Below are positions 9,772-18,055 of a DNA stretch of 64,000 bases, piece by piece (the first letter of the stretch is position 1; each line of letters opens with the position of its first letter). This DNA comes from Thalassotalea hakodatensis (GTDB lineage Bacteria; Pseudomonadota; Gammaproteobacteria; Enterobacterales; Alteromonadaceae). The notes beneath the pieces were generated by a model, which saw only the letters and a list, made by a program, of their open reading frames with translations, made no database searches and had not been told where the DNA came from. Position numbers and translations under genes: made by a program. The stretch lies in contig NZ_AP027365.1 in the NCBI RefSeq assembly GCF_030295995.1, positions 3,442,066-3,506,065 of the forward strand, in the 5' to 3' direction.

Positions 9772-9822
9772 ATCACTCTCCTATTTTTGTTTTAACGTAT
9801 GCTAAAAAGGAGAATCTAACGA

Positions 9823-9857
9823 GTTAATAAACGTTAACTTAGGTAAATTTTAGTTAA
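9823..9857 (-). promoter_or_regulatory. Phased TTAAC decamer array upstream of the serine hydrolase gene
   Basis: On the plus strand, GTTAA occurs at 9823, 9833 and 9853, with GTAAA at 9843, so four successive 10-bp units share one motif. On the coding strand of the 8341-9771 gene this reads as TTAAC repeats 52-86 bases before its ATG. ToxR-family regulators are known to bind short direct repeats on one face of the helix. The array overlaps the stop codon of the neighbouring CadC-like regulator gene and is probably its operator (inference). Confidence 0.6.
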
Positions 9858-10741
9858 TTATTCTTGGAAGCGATTTGAACAAGCTCCCCCCAAATGGGGT
9901 GATCTGCATTTACTAGCATATCTTTAGTCAGCACTAGCTTTCCTGAGTTAAATAAAGACAATACAGCCTCAATCAGTTGCTCTTGTCCATTGAGTTCTTG
10001 AGTAACACGATCTATTTGTATTTGATAGCTTGATAAAATAGTTGCAGTTTTAGGTTCGAGAATGCGCGCATTAACAGTAGTGTTATCTTCCAACGCTAAA
10101 AACACTAACAATCCGATCCTGTGAGTTCTTGCTTGTTGAGGGATGCTTAATGCTTGATCAAACTCACTTAATACAATCTGAATATCATATTTTTGCGACT
10201 TCACTACCCTATCAGTTAACAATCTCCTAACTTTAACTAAACTATCCTTAGTTGCTTGATTATCAGTATAAAGCCAAAGAGCTAATCGATTATTTTGGCC
10301 TGTTTGTGTTTCAAGTTTTTTCTGCCAAATAAATACGCTAATAAAAATAGCGAAACAGGTAAAAAGTAAAATCAATCGTGGTGATAAGATGTTAATACCA
10401 ACTTTTGGCACATCCATTTGCTCGGTATTGGGGCGATTTTCTAAAGAATCTGGAGCGCTATAATGAGTTATCAGTTTATAACCTTCTCCTCTGATTGATT
10501 TTATTTCAAAATCGCAAATTCCCTCTGCTTGTATAACTTTGCGTAACAGAAATACCCTTTGCTTAATAGTATCCGAACTAACACTCCTTGAGCCCCATAC
10601 AGCTTCAAGTATCTCGTTCACACCAACGACTTGGTTAGCATTATCCCATAGTAATCTTAGCAATTTAAAATTTAATGGCTGCAATTCAACGGAAGTATCC
10701 TCGTAATGAATACGATAGGAAACGTGATCAAAACTAACCAT
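9854..10741 (-). CDS. CadC/ToxR-like membrane-anchored transcription regulator
   Basis: About 295 residues. The N-terminal 95 form an OmpR/PhoB-type winged helix (ELQPLNFKLLRLLWDNANQVV, then IKQRVFLLRKVI and SIRGEGYKL) with no receiver domain. A linker is followed by one transmembrane helix (about residues 120-140, LILLFTCFAIFISVFIW) and a periplasmic domain of about 150 residues. This is the CadC/ToxR layout, in which a periplasmic signal controls a tethered DNA-binding domain. I use the ATG at 10741 because the in-frame codon two positions earlier is TTG; neither has an ideal ribosome-binding site. Arrays of phased TTAAC repeats lie at both ends of the gene. Confidence 0.88.
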   Translation of the reverse strand: MVSFDHVSYRIHYEDTSVELQPLNFKLLRLLWDNANQVVGVNEILEAVWGSRSVSSDTIKQRVFLLRKVIQAEGICDFEIKSIRGEGYKLITHYSAPDSLENRPNTEQMDVPKVGINILSPRLILLFTCFAIFISVFIWQKKLETQTGQNNRLALWLYTDNQATKDSLVKVRRLLTDRVVKSQKYDIQIVLSEFDQALSIPQQARTHRIGLLVFLALEDNTTVNARILEPKTATILSSYQIQIDRVTQELNGQEQLIEAVLSLFNSGKLVLTKDMLVNADHPIWGELVQIASKNN

Positions 10742-10775
10742 AACCAAGATTAACCTTTATTAACTCTAATTAACT
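10741..10775 (+). promoter_or_regulatory. Phased TTAAC decamer array between the CadC-like regulator and the YD-repeat gene
   Basis: Four consecutive decamers begin TAAC at 10741, 10751, 10761 and 10771, the last three preceded by T, giving TTAAC at exact 10-bp spacing. The array is 60-94 bases upstream of the ATG at 10835 and overlaps the start of the divergent regulator gene. Its orientation and distance relative to the YD-repeat gene match the other array relative to the serine hydrolase gene. It is probably bound by the CadC-like regulator and may also serve autoregulation (inference). Confidence 0.62.
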
Positions 10776-10834
10776 GGCGAGTTTACCAACTTTCATTATC
10801 GTTGTAATGTTTCAATTGACCTACAGGAATTAAC

Positions 10835-12082
10835 ATGAATTTTAGAAAGTTATTAATATCGACGATGATTACATTGGCATCACTGCAATCATTTGCGAAC
10901 GATTTTAAATTAAATGAGACTTATCAAAAAAGGTACAGTCAACTTCCATTTAGAGAAACACCGTTCGCAGATTTAAAGGGAATTTTTCCTATCTCTGAAA
11001 AGCTCGCTACAGGGAGAAAACATTACTTATTAACATACGATAGTTTAGATAGAGTTATTGAAGTTAAATTTTTACAACACGGTAAAACGGTTCCTTTAAA
11101 CATTAACAAAAATGTTGTTACTCATGCCCCCCATATAAAAATTCAGTTTAAAGAAGGTAAAGAAATAAGAACATTTTTTGATGAACTTGGTAAACCAGCC
11201 TTGAGTAACGGCGCCTATAAAGAAGTTTTTGAGTTGAATAACAAAGGTGAACGTACCTCACTATATTTTGAAGATAAAAATGGCAATAGAACCTCAAGTA
11301 ATTGGAATATTTATGAGTATCAGTGGACTATAGATGCTAAAGGAACAGTTATTGAACAACGATTCAATGAACAGGGATTACCAGCGGAGATAAGACCAGG
11401 CTTTCCATTCTATTGCCTTAAACTTCATTATGATCAGAGAGGGTATTTAGCCATGATGGAAAACTATGGCAAAGATTGTAAAACATTAACGCAAAACAAC
11501 ATGAATGCAGCGCAAGATAAACTTACATATAACAAATATGGCTTCATGTATTCTTGGAATGTCTATGACGCAAAAGAAAATAGAGCTAAAGGCAATGGAC
11601 CGAATGTTGCCACTGGAGTGATGGAACATGACCAGTACGGCAATACAACACGAGAATACTACTTAGATGAGCTTGGCAATCAAATTCACAATGCTTACGG
11701 TTGGTTAAATAGTATTGCAACATATGATGATCATGGCAACATGACGTCTCGATTTAACCACGATCACTCAGGCTTTAAAAAAATCATCCAAAACTTAGGG
11801 TACTCAGGCTATGTACTAACATATGATGCTCATGGAAGAAACAGGACGTCATTGTCTTATTATGATGACAATAAAAAGCCAGTAAAACATAAAAGAAGAG
11901 GTTACCATTCCGTAAAACACTATTACAACGATAACAATAAAGTAATCAAAATAGAATTCCTCGATACACAAGGTAAACTCACCAATAGAGTCGACAATGG
12001 TATAGCATATATAGAGTATGATTACTCTGGCTCTTCTGTTAAACGATTAAATTACGACAAAGAGCGAGTAATAATAAAATAG
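10835..12082 (+). CDS. Exported YD-repeat-like protein of unknown function
   Basis: 415-residue exported protein with a signal peptide (about residues 1-21, ending SFA). The rest is made of irregular beta-strand repeats with tyrosine-aspartate motifs such as LTYDSLDRVIEVKF, LHYDQRGYLAMM, EHDQYGNTTREYY, ATYDDHGNMTSRF and LTYDAHGRNRTSL. These resemble the YD/RHS class, but there is no RHS core or toxin tip, so a polymorphic toxin is not indicated. An AGGA site precedes the ATG. It is divergent from the CadC-like regulator and has phased TTAAC repeats upstream, which suggests shared control with the serine hydrolase. I do not recognise a specific function. Confidence 0.7.
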   Translation: MNFRKLLISTMITLASLQSFANDFKLNETYQKRYSQLPFRETPFADLKGIFPISEKLATGRKHYLLTYDSLDRVIEVKFLQHGKTVPLNINKNVVTHAPHIKIQFKEGKEIRTFFDELGKPALSNGAYKEVFELNNKGERTSLYFEDKNGNRTSSNWNIYEYQWTIDAKGTVIEQRFNEQGLPAEIRPGFPFYCLKLHYDQRGYLAMMENYGKDCKTLTQNNMNAAQDKLTYNKYGFMYSWNVYDAKENRAKGNGPNVATGVMEHDQYGNTTREYYLDELGNQIHNAYGWLNSIATYDDHGNMTSRFNHDHSGFKKIIQNLGYSGYVLTYDAHGRNRTSLSYYDDNKKPVKHKRRGYHSVKHYYNDNNKVIKIEFLDTQGKLTNRVDNGIAYIEYDYSGSSVKRLNYDKERVIIK

Positions 12083-12201
12083 AAGCTCCTGTTTAATTTT
12101 TTGAATACCCAATACGCTGACAGATCTCTGTTTTTAGTGTGATTAAAGTAGGTATTTGTCGAGGTAGTTTTTGCTGTTGTTCTACTTTTTAAATCAGAAT
12201 A
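12083..12201. other. Spacer before the MITE-like element
   Basis: Part of the 556-bp gap between the YD-repeat gene and rplS. No gene, clear terminator or promoter was seen in these 119 bases; the rest of the gap is an inverted-repeat element and the rplS terminator. Confidence 0.4.
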
Positions 12202-12513
12202 ATACCAACTCAATTAAATATTTGGTCACTTAGCGAGAAATAAAAGGGTTAGAGGCAAGGCATTGATTGCAAAGAATGGTTATTCAGAAGAGCGTGCTCC
12301 TGCGTTCTCTAATAAGCTACATCCTTGTAGCGTCCTTGTTAAAATCAATAACGCAGTCTATAACCCTTTTAAACTCGCCCTTGGGAACTCATTAGCGTCC
12401 TGATAACTTCCCTAAATAATCGAACCATAGAGCGACTATGCTTAAATTATTTAGTTTGTTCTAAGCGCGCTAATGAAGTGCTAAGTTGGCTAAATATTTA
12501 ATAGAATTGGTAT
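12202..12513. mobile_element. MITE-like inverted-repeat element, family 1, complete copy (312 bp)
   Basis: The ends are imperfect inverted repeats of about 33 bp, starting ATACCAACTCAATTAAATAT on the left and ATACCAATTCTATTAAATAT on the reverse of the right end. Inside is a second inverted pair, AAAAGGGTTAGAGGC near 12242 and its complement near 12363, plus small hairpins (AAGCTACATCCTTGTAGC). There is no open reading frame. A copy of exactly the same length lies at 17189-17500, and a shortened relative lies at 56724-56815. The element is non-autonomous; no matching transposase is in the window. Confidence 0.8.
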
Positions 12514-12560
12514 AACAATAAAGAACACAAAGTATGTAAAGAAATGGATAATCAAAAAAT

Positions 12561-12595
12561 ACAAAAAAACCCGCTTGGTTTACCAAGCGGGTTTT
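12561..12595 (-). terminator. Terminator of the rpsP-rimM-trmD-rplS operon
   Basis: A strong stem AAAACCCGCTTGGT/ACCAAGCGGGTTTT (about 12566-12594) with a two-base spacer at its tip is followed on the minus strand by a run of seven T's. It lies 45-75 bases beyond the rplS stop codon. Confidence 0.92.
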
Positions 12596-12638
12596 CTTTA
12601 TTTCAGTCAAGCTGAAGAATGAATTGCTTACGCAATCA

Positions 12639-12992
12639 TTATTTCTTCGCCAACTTCTCTTTGATACGCGCAGAACGACCTGAACGCTCACGTAAGTAGT
12701 AAAGTTTAGCTTGACGAACATCACCGCGACGTTTAACTTCGATTGAATCGATTAACGGGCTATGTGTCTGGAATACACGCTCAACACCTACACCGCTAGA
12801 GATTTTACGCACGGTGAAGGCAGAATGTAAGCCACGGTTTTTAACAGCAATAACAACACCTTCAAACGCTTGAAGACGCTCTTTATCACCTTCTTTAACT
12901 TTTACTTGTACTACAACAGTATCGCCTGGTGCGTATGCTGGTACATCTTGCTTCATTTGCTCTTGTTCAAGAGCTTTAATAATATTGCTCAT
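12639..12992 (-). CDS. rplS: 50S ribosomal protein L19
   Basis: L19 sits at the interface of the ribosomal subunits. The 117-residue product has the family-typical start [13 protein letters not shown], the core [12 protein letters not shown] and [16 protein letters not shown], and the basic tail [14 protein letters not shown]. An in-frame ATG two codons earlier exists, but the start at 12992 matches the conserved N-terminus and has an AGG site seven bases upstream. Last gene of the rpsP-rimM-trmD-rplS operon, followed by a strong terminator. Confidence 0.97.
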   Translation of the reverse strand: MSNIIKALEQEQMKQDVPAYAPGDTVVVQVKVKEGDKERLQAFEGVVIAVKNRGLHSAFTVRKISSGVGVERVFQTHSPLIDSIEVKRRGDVRQAKLYYLRERSGRSARIKEKLAKK

Positions 12993-13006
12993 AATCATAC
13001 CTTTTC

Positions 13007-13798
13007 CTAGGATTCACGATCTTCAACAGAGGTTTGCTTAATTTTCTCAAGCAATTTCTTCTGTTCAGCCGTCAGAGCTAGGTCAGTTAAAAGTTCAGGT
13101 CGTCTGTGCCAAGTTCTCTCTAAAGACATTAATTGACGCCACTGTCTTATGTGTTCGTGATTACCACTAAGCAATACTTTAGGTACCGACTTACCATCTA
13201 ATACCTCTGGCCTTGTGTAATGTGGACAATCAAGTAAGCCATCTGAAAACGAATCTTGTTCTGCAGATTGCTGATGTCCTAATACACCCGGCACAAAGCG
13301 AGCTATGGCATCGATCATGTTCATCGCGGGTAATTCTCCGCCACTTAATACATAATCTCCAACCGACCATTCTTCATCAACATGTGATTCAATCAGTCGT
13401 TCATCTATGCCTTCATAACGTCCTGCAATAAAAATCAGTCGGTCATGTTGTGCTAATTCACTTACACCAGTTTGATCAAGTTTACGTCCTTGTGGTGACA
13501 AATAAATAACCTTTGCACGGCTTCCACCACTTGCTGAGACAGAGTTATCTGCTTCAACTTTTGCAGCTTCTATAGCTTCACGCAATGGTTCAACCATCAT
13601 TAACATCCCTGGACCACCGCCATAAGGTCGGTCATCTACAGTACGGTGTTTATCATGGGTAAAGTCTCTTGGATTCCACGTATGAAATTCAATTAACCCA
13701 TTACGTATCGCGCGGCCTGTCACCCCATACTCGGTTATTGCTTCAAACATTTCTGGAAAAAGGCTAATGACCCCTATCCATAATTTGCTATCACTCAC
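13007..13798 (-). CDS. trmD: tRNA (guanine37-N1)-methyltransferase
   Basis: Methylates G37 of tRNAs that read CNN codons, using S-adenosylmethionine and preventing +1 frameshifting. The 263-residue product shows [35 protein letters not shown], the SPQGRKL and [12 protein letters not shown] loops, and [12 protein letters not shown] of the trefoil-knot SPOUT fold. The start is GTG, which fits the short gap behind rimM. The family usually starts nearer [12 protein letters not shown], six residues later, but no ATG exists there. Confidence 0.97.
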   Translation of the reverse strand: MSDSKLWIGVISLFPEMFEAITEYGVTGRAIRNGLIEFHTWNPRDFTHDKHRTVDDRPYGGGPGMLMMVEPLREAIEAAKVEADNSVSASGGSRAKVIYLSPQGRKLDQTGVSELAQHDRLIFIAGRYEGIDERLIESHVDEEWSVGDYVLSGGELPAMNMIDAIARFVPGVLGHQQSAEQDSFSDGLLDCPHYTRPEVLDGKSVPKVLLSGNHEHIRQWRQLMSLERTWHRRPELLTDLALTAEQKKLLEKIKQTSVEDRES

Positions 13799-13801
13799 GA
13801 G

Positions 13802-14338
13802 TTAAAAACCTGGATCCCAGTCAACACAAATTTGTTTATTTTCAATACATACCGACTTAACTACCTGATCTTCAAGATACGGAATTAACCGCTCTTTCTT
13901 ACCAAAGCCATCATTTCGGTTTGCTTTTACAACCAGTACATCGTTAGAGCCTGTTTCCAATAAATCAGAAACTTCGCCTAAATCATAACCTTTGTCAGTC
14001 ACAACGGTCATGCCGATTAGGTCACGCCAATAAAACTCCCCATCGGGTAGCTCAGGTAACATGGTCTTATCAACAAATATTTCTGAACTCACTAATGTTT
14101 GTGCAACATCGCGATCATCAATATTGTCAATTTTAACCACTAACCCTTTATTGTGCTTTCGCCAATCAGTCACTTCGACTGTTTGTACTTTATTTCCTAA
14201 TTTTAACGACCAAGGAAAATAGTCGAGGATAGCTTCTTGCTCTTCGGTAAAAGAATGAACTTTCAACCAGCCCTTGACACCATAGACTGCGCCTATCTTG
14301 CCAACAACGATTTGTTCATTACTTGTTACTTCAGTCAT
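13802..14338 (-). CDS. rimM: 16S rRNA processing protein RimM
   Basis: Assembly factor for the head of the 30S subunit; it binds ribosomal protein S19 near helices 31 and 33b. The 178-residue product has the N-terminal VVGKIGAVYGVKGWLKVHSFT beta-barrel and a C-terminal PRC-barrel with FYWRDLIGMTV and RLIPYLEDQVVKSV. It sits between rpsP and trmD with short gaps, as in most gammaproteobacteria. Confidence 0.96.
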   Translation of the reverse strand: MTEVTSNEQIVVGKIGAVYGVKGWLKVHSFTEEQEAILDYFPWSLKLGNKVQTVEVTDWRKHNKGLVVKIDNIDDRDVAQTLVSSEIFVDKTMLPELPDGEFYWRDLIGMTVVTDKGYDLGEVSDLLETGSNDVLVVKANRNDGFGKKERLIPYLEDQVVKSVCIENKQICVDWDPGF

Positions 14339-14353
14339 GTCTATCCACTTATC

Positions 14354-14602
14354 TTATGCTGCAGCTTGAGCATCTTTTACAAGCTTTGCCACACGATCAG
14401 ATAAACCAGCGCCTTGACCAACCCAGTGGTTGATACGATCAAGATCTAAGCGCAATTTTTCCGCTTGACCTTGTGCTGAAGGGTTGAAGAAACCAATCTT
14501 CTCGATGAAACGACCATCGCGAGAGTTACGGCTATCTGCAACAACTATCTGATAGAATGGACGCTTTTTTGCGCCGCCACGGGCTAAACGAATGGTAACC
14601 AT
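14354..14602 (-). CDS. rpsP: 30S ribosomal protein S16
   Basis: 82-residue S16, needed for 30S assembly, with the conserved start [20 protein letters not shown] and [15 protein letters not shown]. First gene of the four-gene operon; a promoter with good -10 and -35 elements lies about 77-104 bases upstream. Confidence 0.97.
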   Translation of the reverse strand: MVTIRLARGGAKKRPFYQIVVADSRNSRDGRFIEKIGFFNPSAQGQAEKLRLDLDRINHWVGQGAGLSDRVAKLVKDAQAAA

Positions 14603-14678
14603 ATCGTCCTCTATATATTAATGTTAAAACGAATTTCCAGACACTTTCCGCCACAAAATGAGGCAGAAAAGCTCGCGT

Positions 14679-14706
14679 ATTCTACGCTTTTTCAGCTAGA
14701 AAGCAA
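14679..14706 (-). promoter_or_regulatory. Predicted sigma-70 promoter of the rpsP operon
   Basis: On the minus strand, TTGCTT (14701-14706) and TAGAAT (14679-14684) are separated by 16 bp. The bases after the -10 box are GC-rich (ACGCGAGC), like the discriminators of stringently controlled ribosomal promoters. The remainder of the 366-bp gap 14603-14968 shows no gene; a weak stem AGCACTGTCC/GGACGGTGCT lies at 14903-14945. Confidence 0.65.
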
Positions 14707-14968
14707 GTTTATAGCTATTTAAAAACAAATGGCTGATTAATCAGAACTACATCTTTTCTTAACAAGTTAAAAATGATGCTCAAATTAATAGATAAATCGC
14801 TCTGAAACAGGAATTTACAAGACACTTTGAATAAAGCAAAAAAAGGATTAAAAATAAGAAAAGCAGGCAAAAATTACTATGTAATGTTAAATCACATACA
14901 GTAGCACTGTCCAAACACTTTTAAGATACAAATGAGGACGGTGCTCCGTACATTTCTACGGTTAAATA

Positions 14969-15439
14969 CTAAATGATAGTTAAACGTTCGATACTCTCTG
15001 CTTCAATGTATCCGACCGTTACAGCAAATGGCCGTTCGCCTTTCGCACCTTTTATTTTACAACCTTTCGCCACAATACAGACGGTATAAGGCTCCACCAT
15101 ACCCTTAATTTTAATTAGCCTTCCTTCTAAGCTAGCAAGATTATCTACTTGGTATTCATCTTTTAATTGCTTTACCAAGGAAGGATTAATAGCAACAGTG
15201 AGTCGGGAGTTAGTCCCGTTATTAGACATCAGATGCCAATAGCCTTTTTTCTGACTAACACCACGACTTGTCGAATGAATAGAAAATTCTGTCTCTACCC
15301 AAAAAAACAGTTCTTTTTGCTGAGCTTTTTCAACGACATTATCCACAGGCATCGTTTGATAAGCGATATTTTTATTCGCACAGCCAGTGAAAATGAGCAA
15401 CACAAATAATGATAAAAACAAAATACTTTTACAATACAT
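14969..15439 (-). CDS. Small lipoprotein of unknown function
   Basis: 156 residues with a lipoprotein signal (LLIFTGC, Cys at about residue 20), so it is lipid-anchored in the envelope. The mature part includes a beta-rich region GRLIKIKGMVEPYTV and two further cysteines (YTVCIVAKGCKIKG) that could form a disulfide. Asn, not Asp, follows close after the lipobox, which would suit outer-membrane sorting. It lies between ffh and rpsP on the same strand but with gaps over 100 bp either side. I do not recognise a family. Confidence 0.72.
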   Translation of the reverse strand: MYCKSILFLSLFVLLIFTGCANKNIAYQTMPVDNVVEKAQQKELFFWVETEFSIHSTSRGVSQKKGYWHLMSNNGTNSRLTVAINPSLVKQLKDEYQVDNLASLEGRLIKIKGMVEPYTVCIVAKGCKIKGAKGERPFAVTVGYIEAESIERLTII

Positions 15440-15554
15440 ACTGACACGTCCATTTGTTATTTAGTTCTTTAAGTTTACTCAAAAAAGTAAAAAAAACAAG
15501 AGACCGCTAAATGGTTAGTATGTAAAAAGTAGCTCTGCTTTGTCAGATAGGGCC

Positions 15555-16946
15555 TTAACGGCCAAAACCACCGAAACCGCCCATACCACCGCCGCCACCC
15601 GGCGGCATCATACCTTTCATTGAACGCATCATTTTTTGCATGCCACCTTTGCCTGACATTTTTTTCATCATTTTTTGCATTTGGGTAAACTGTTTAAGCA
15701 ATTTATTCACGTCTTGAATTTGCGTGCCCGAACCTGCTGCTATACGACGTTTTCGAGAACCTTTAATAATCTCAGGACGTTCGCGTTCTTTCGGTGTCAT
15801 GGAATTTATAATGGCTTCCATTCGCACCGTGACTTTATCGTCCATTTGTCCTTTCATTTGATCGGAAATGTTCCCCATTCCAGGCAACTTATCTACTAAG
15901 CCCATCATGCCGCCCATGCTTTTCATTTGTACTAACTGGTCACGGAAGTCTTCTAATGAAAACCCTTTACCTGATTTAACCTTTTTAGCCAATTTTTCGG
16001 CTTGTTTACGATCAACTTTTTGCTCTACTTCTTCAATAAGTGATAAAACATCCCCCATACCCAAAATTCGTGAAGCAATACGATCTGGATGAAAGGGCTC
16101 TAGGGCTTCAATTTTTTCACCAACACCCATGAACTTGATAGGTTTACCAGTAATATGCCTAATTGATAAGGCAGCACCACCGCGAGCATCACCGTCAGTT
16201 TTAGTGAGTATCACACCGGTTAATGCTAATGCATCATTAAATGCTTTGGCGGTGTTCGCAGCATCTTGACCTGTCATTGCATCAACAGTAAACAGAGTTT
16301 CAACCGGTGAAATTGCCGCATGTAATGCTTTTATTTCATCCATCATGTCACTGTCAATATGCAATCGACCTGCGGTATCAACAATTAATACATCAAAATA
16401 ATGTTTTTTGGCATGGTTTATCGCAGCGTTTGCTATGTCAACCGGCTTCTGTTTGATATCACTTGGAAAGAACTCAACCCCTACTTCGCCAGCAAGCGTT
16501 TCTAATTGTTTTATTGCAGCAGGTCGATAAACATCAGCGCTGACAACAAGCACCTTTTTCTTTTCTCTTTCTTTCAAATATTTCGACAATTTAGCAACAG
16601 AGGTTGTTTTACCCGCACCTTGTAAACCAGCCATTAATACAACAGCAGGCGGTGTAGCTTTTAAATTGAGAGTTTCATTGACTTCACCCATCGCACTTTC
16701 AAGTTCTTTTTGAACAATTTTTACGAATACTTGCCCTGGGGTTAAACTTTTAGAAACATCTTGTCCTACTGCGCTCTCTTTCACTTTAGCAATAAAGTCA
16801 CGTACTACGGGTAAAGCAACATCAGCCTCTAAAAGCGCCATACGTACTTCTCGTAAGGTGTCTTTGATGTTGTCTTCAGTAAGTCTGCCACGACCACTAA
16901 TGTTCTTAAGGGATTTCGTTAAGCGATCTGATAAATTCTCAAACAT
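15555..16946 (-). CDS. ffh: Signal recognition particle protein Ffh
   Basis: SRP54-type GTPase that binds signal sequences and 4.5S RNA and delivers nascent membrane proteins to FtsY. The 463-residue product has an N domain, a G domain with P-loop GLQGAGKTTSVAKL, DTAGR and TKTDGDARGG, and a methionine-rich M domain (MQKMMKKMSGKGGMQKMM) ending in a glycine tail. Upstream on the minus strand is TATAAT at 16989-16994 without a convincing -35 box. The neighbouring ypjD-like and corB-like genes are the usual partners of ffh. Confidence 0.98.
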   Translation of the reverse strand: MFENLSDRLTKSLKNISGRGRLTEDNIKDTLREVRMALLEADVALPVVRDFIAKVKESAVGQDVSKSLTPGQVFVKIVQKELESAMGEVNETLNLKATPPAVVLMAGLQGAGKTTSVAKLSKYLKEREKKKVLVVSADVYRPAAIKQLETLAGEVGVEFFPSDIKQKPVDIANAAINHAKKHYFDVLIVDTAGRLHIDSDMMDEIKALHAAISPVETLFTVDAMTGQDAANTAKAFNDALALTGVILTKTDGDARGGAALSIRHITGKPIKFMGVGEKIEALEPFHPDRIASRILGMGDVLSLIEEVEQKVDRKQAEKLAKKVKSGKGFSLEDFRDQLVQMKSMGGMMGLVDKLPGMGNISDQMKGQMDDKVTVRMEAIINSMTPKERERPEIIKGSRKRRIAAGSGTQIQDVNKLLKQFTQMQKMMKKMSGKGGMQKMMRSMKGMMPPGGGGGMGGFGGFGR

Positions 16947-17078
16947 GTATTACTCTGACCAATTGCGATAAAGAGAAAACTTACCCACATTATACCTGTG
17001 AGGTTAAGAAGCGAAAGTATAAAATGGAGGCAAGGATTTATTTTTCAATATTAACCTGAGATTCTCTAGCGCCTACTA

Positions 17079-17705
17079 ATACCAATTCGCATAAATATTC
17101 GGTCATTCAGCGAGAATTAAACGCTTTAGAGGCACGGCGTTGATTGCAGAGAATGGTTATTCAGGAGAACGTGCTCCTACGTTCTCTAATACCAACTCAA
17201 TTAAGTATTTAGCCACTTAGCGAGAAATAAAAGGGTTAGAGGCAAGGCATTGATTGCAAAGAATGGTTATTCAGGAGAACGTGCTCCTGCGTTCTCTAAT
17301 AAGCTACATCCTTGTAGCGTCCTTGTTAAAATCAATAACACAGTCTATAACCCTTTTAAACTCGCCCTTGGGAACTCATTAGCGCCCTGATAACTTCCCT
17401 AAATAATCGAACCATAGAGCGACTATGCTTAAATTATTTAGCTTGTTCTAAGCGCGCTAATGAAGTGCTAAGTTGGCTAAATATTTAATAGAGTTGGTAT
17501 AATAAGCTACATCCTTGTAGCGTCCTTTTCAAAATCAACAACACAGGCTATGAAGCGTTTAAACTCGTCCTTTGGGAGCGTGTTAGAGACGCGATAATTG
17601 CGCAAAACGTGTTTGATGTAGAACAACTATACCTGCACACGTTTCACTTATTCTCCCACCTCTGACATCGCTCTGAACTGACTTAATCTTTATGCGAATT
17701 GGTAT
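17079..17705. mobile_element. MITE-like element, family 1 variant, split by a second copy
   Basis: The outer ends are ATACCAATTCGCATAAA at 17079 and its exact reverse complement ending at 17705. Removing the 312-bp element at 17189-17500 leaves about 315 bp whose layout matches the intact copy at 12202-12513: CGAGAATTAAACGCTTTAGAGGC, the GAGAACGTGCTCC hairpin, then AAGCTACATCCTTGTAGC. The outer copy has diverged at its ends and right half, so it belongs to a different subfamily from the element inside it. No open reading frame. Confidence 0.78.
17189..17500. mobile_element. MITE-like element, family 1, inserted copy (312 bp)
   Basis: Same length as, and very similar to, the copy at 12202-12513. 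It interrupts the outer element after GTTCTCTAAT, and the host sequence resumes as AATAAGCTACATCC. The intact copy at 12202 reads GTTCTCTAATAAGCTACATCC at this point, so the insertion point can be fixed. TAAT appears at both junctions (17187-17190 and 17500-17503), which could be a short target duplication, although the AT-rich ends leave its exact length open. Confidence 0.8.
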
Positions 17706-18055
17706 AAGGTCTGTTGACGACACAAATAATCGACATAATTGGCTGAATAAAGCAAACGATTTAGCAGGTTAAGATAAGACTTAGATAAACGTAGCATGCT
17801 AAGGTTAATTTGATTATGATGGCTTCGTTGACTATTTATAGGCTAAATCAACAATACCGGTTACATCAATAACGTGTACACTTTGCAGCAAAATGCCTAA
17901 AGTCAGTTGAACTTTAAGCTATTTTTTGCAACAGTTTATTGCTGATGATTCAGTGTTAGATTAAAAAAATAAAGACTACATTAATTAACTTGTGTTTTAT
18001 TCATCGTAAGGTTTATTCACTCGTATTCACGTGTTATTTTTAAAGGAATAGATAT
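17706..18055. other. Intergenic region upstream of the ypjD-like gene
   Basis: 350 bp after the nested elements with no gene or RNA that I can recognise. It must carry the promoter of the plus-strand gene at 18056. An AAAGGA ribosome-binding site ends the region. Confidence 0.4.

Noticed and set aside
12202-17705. Inverted-repeat elements as IS elements
   Set aside because: No transposase frame lies within either copy; they are non-autonomous at most.
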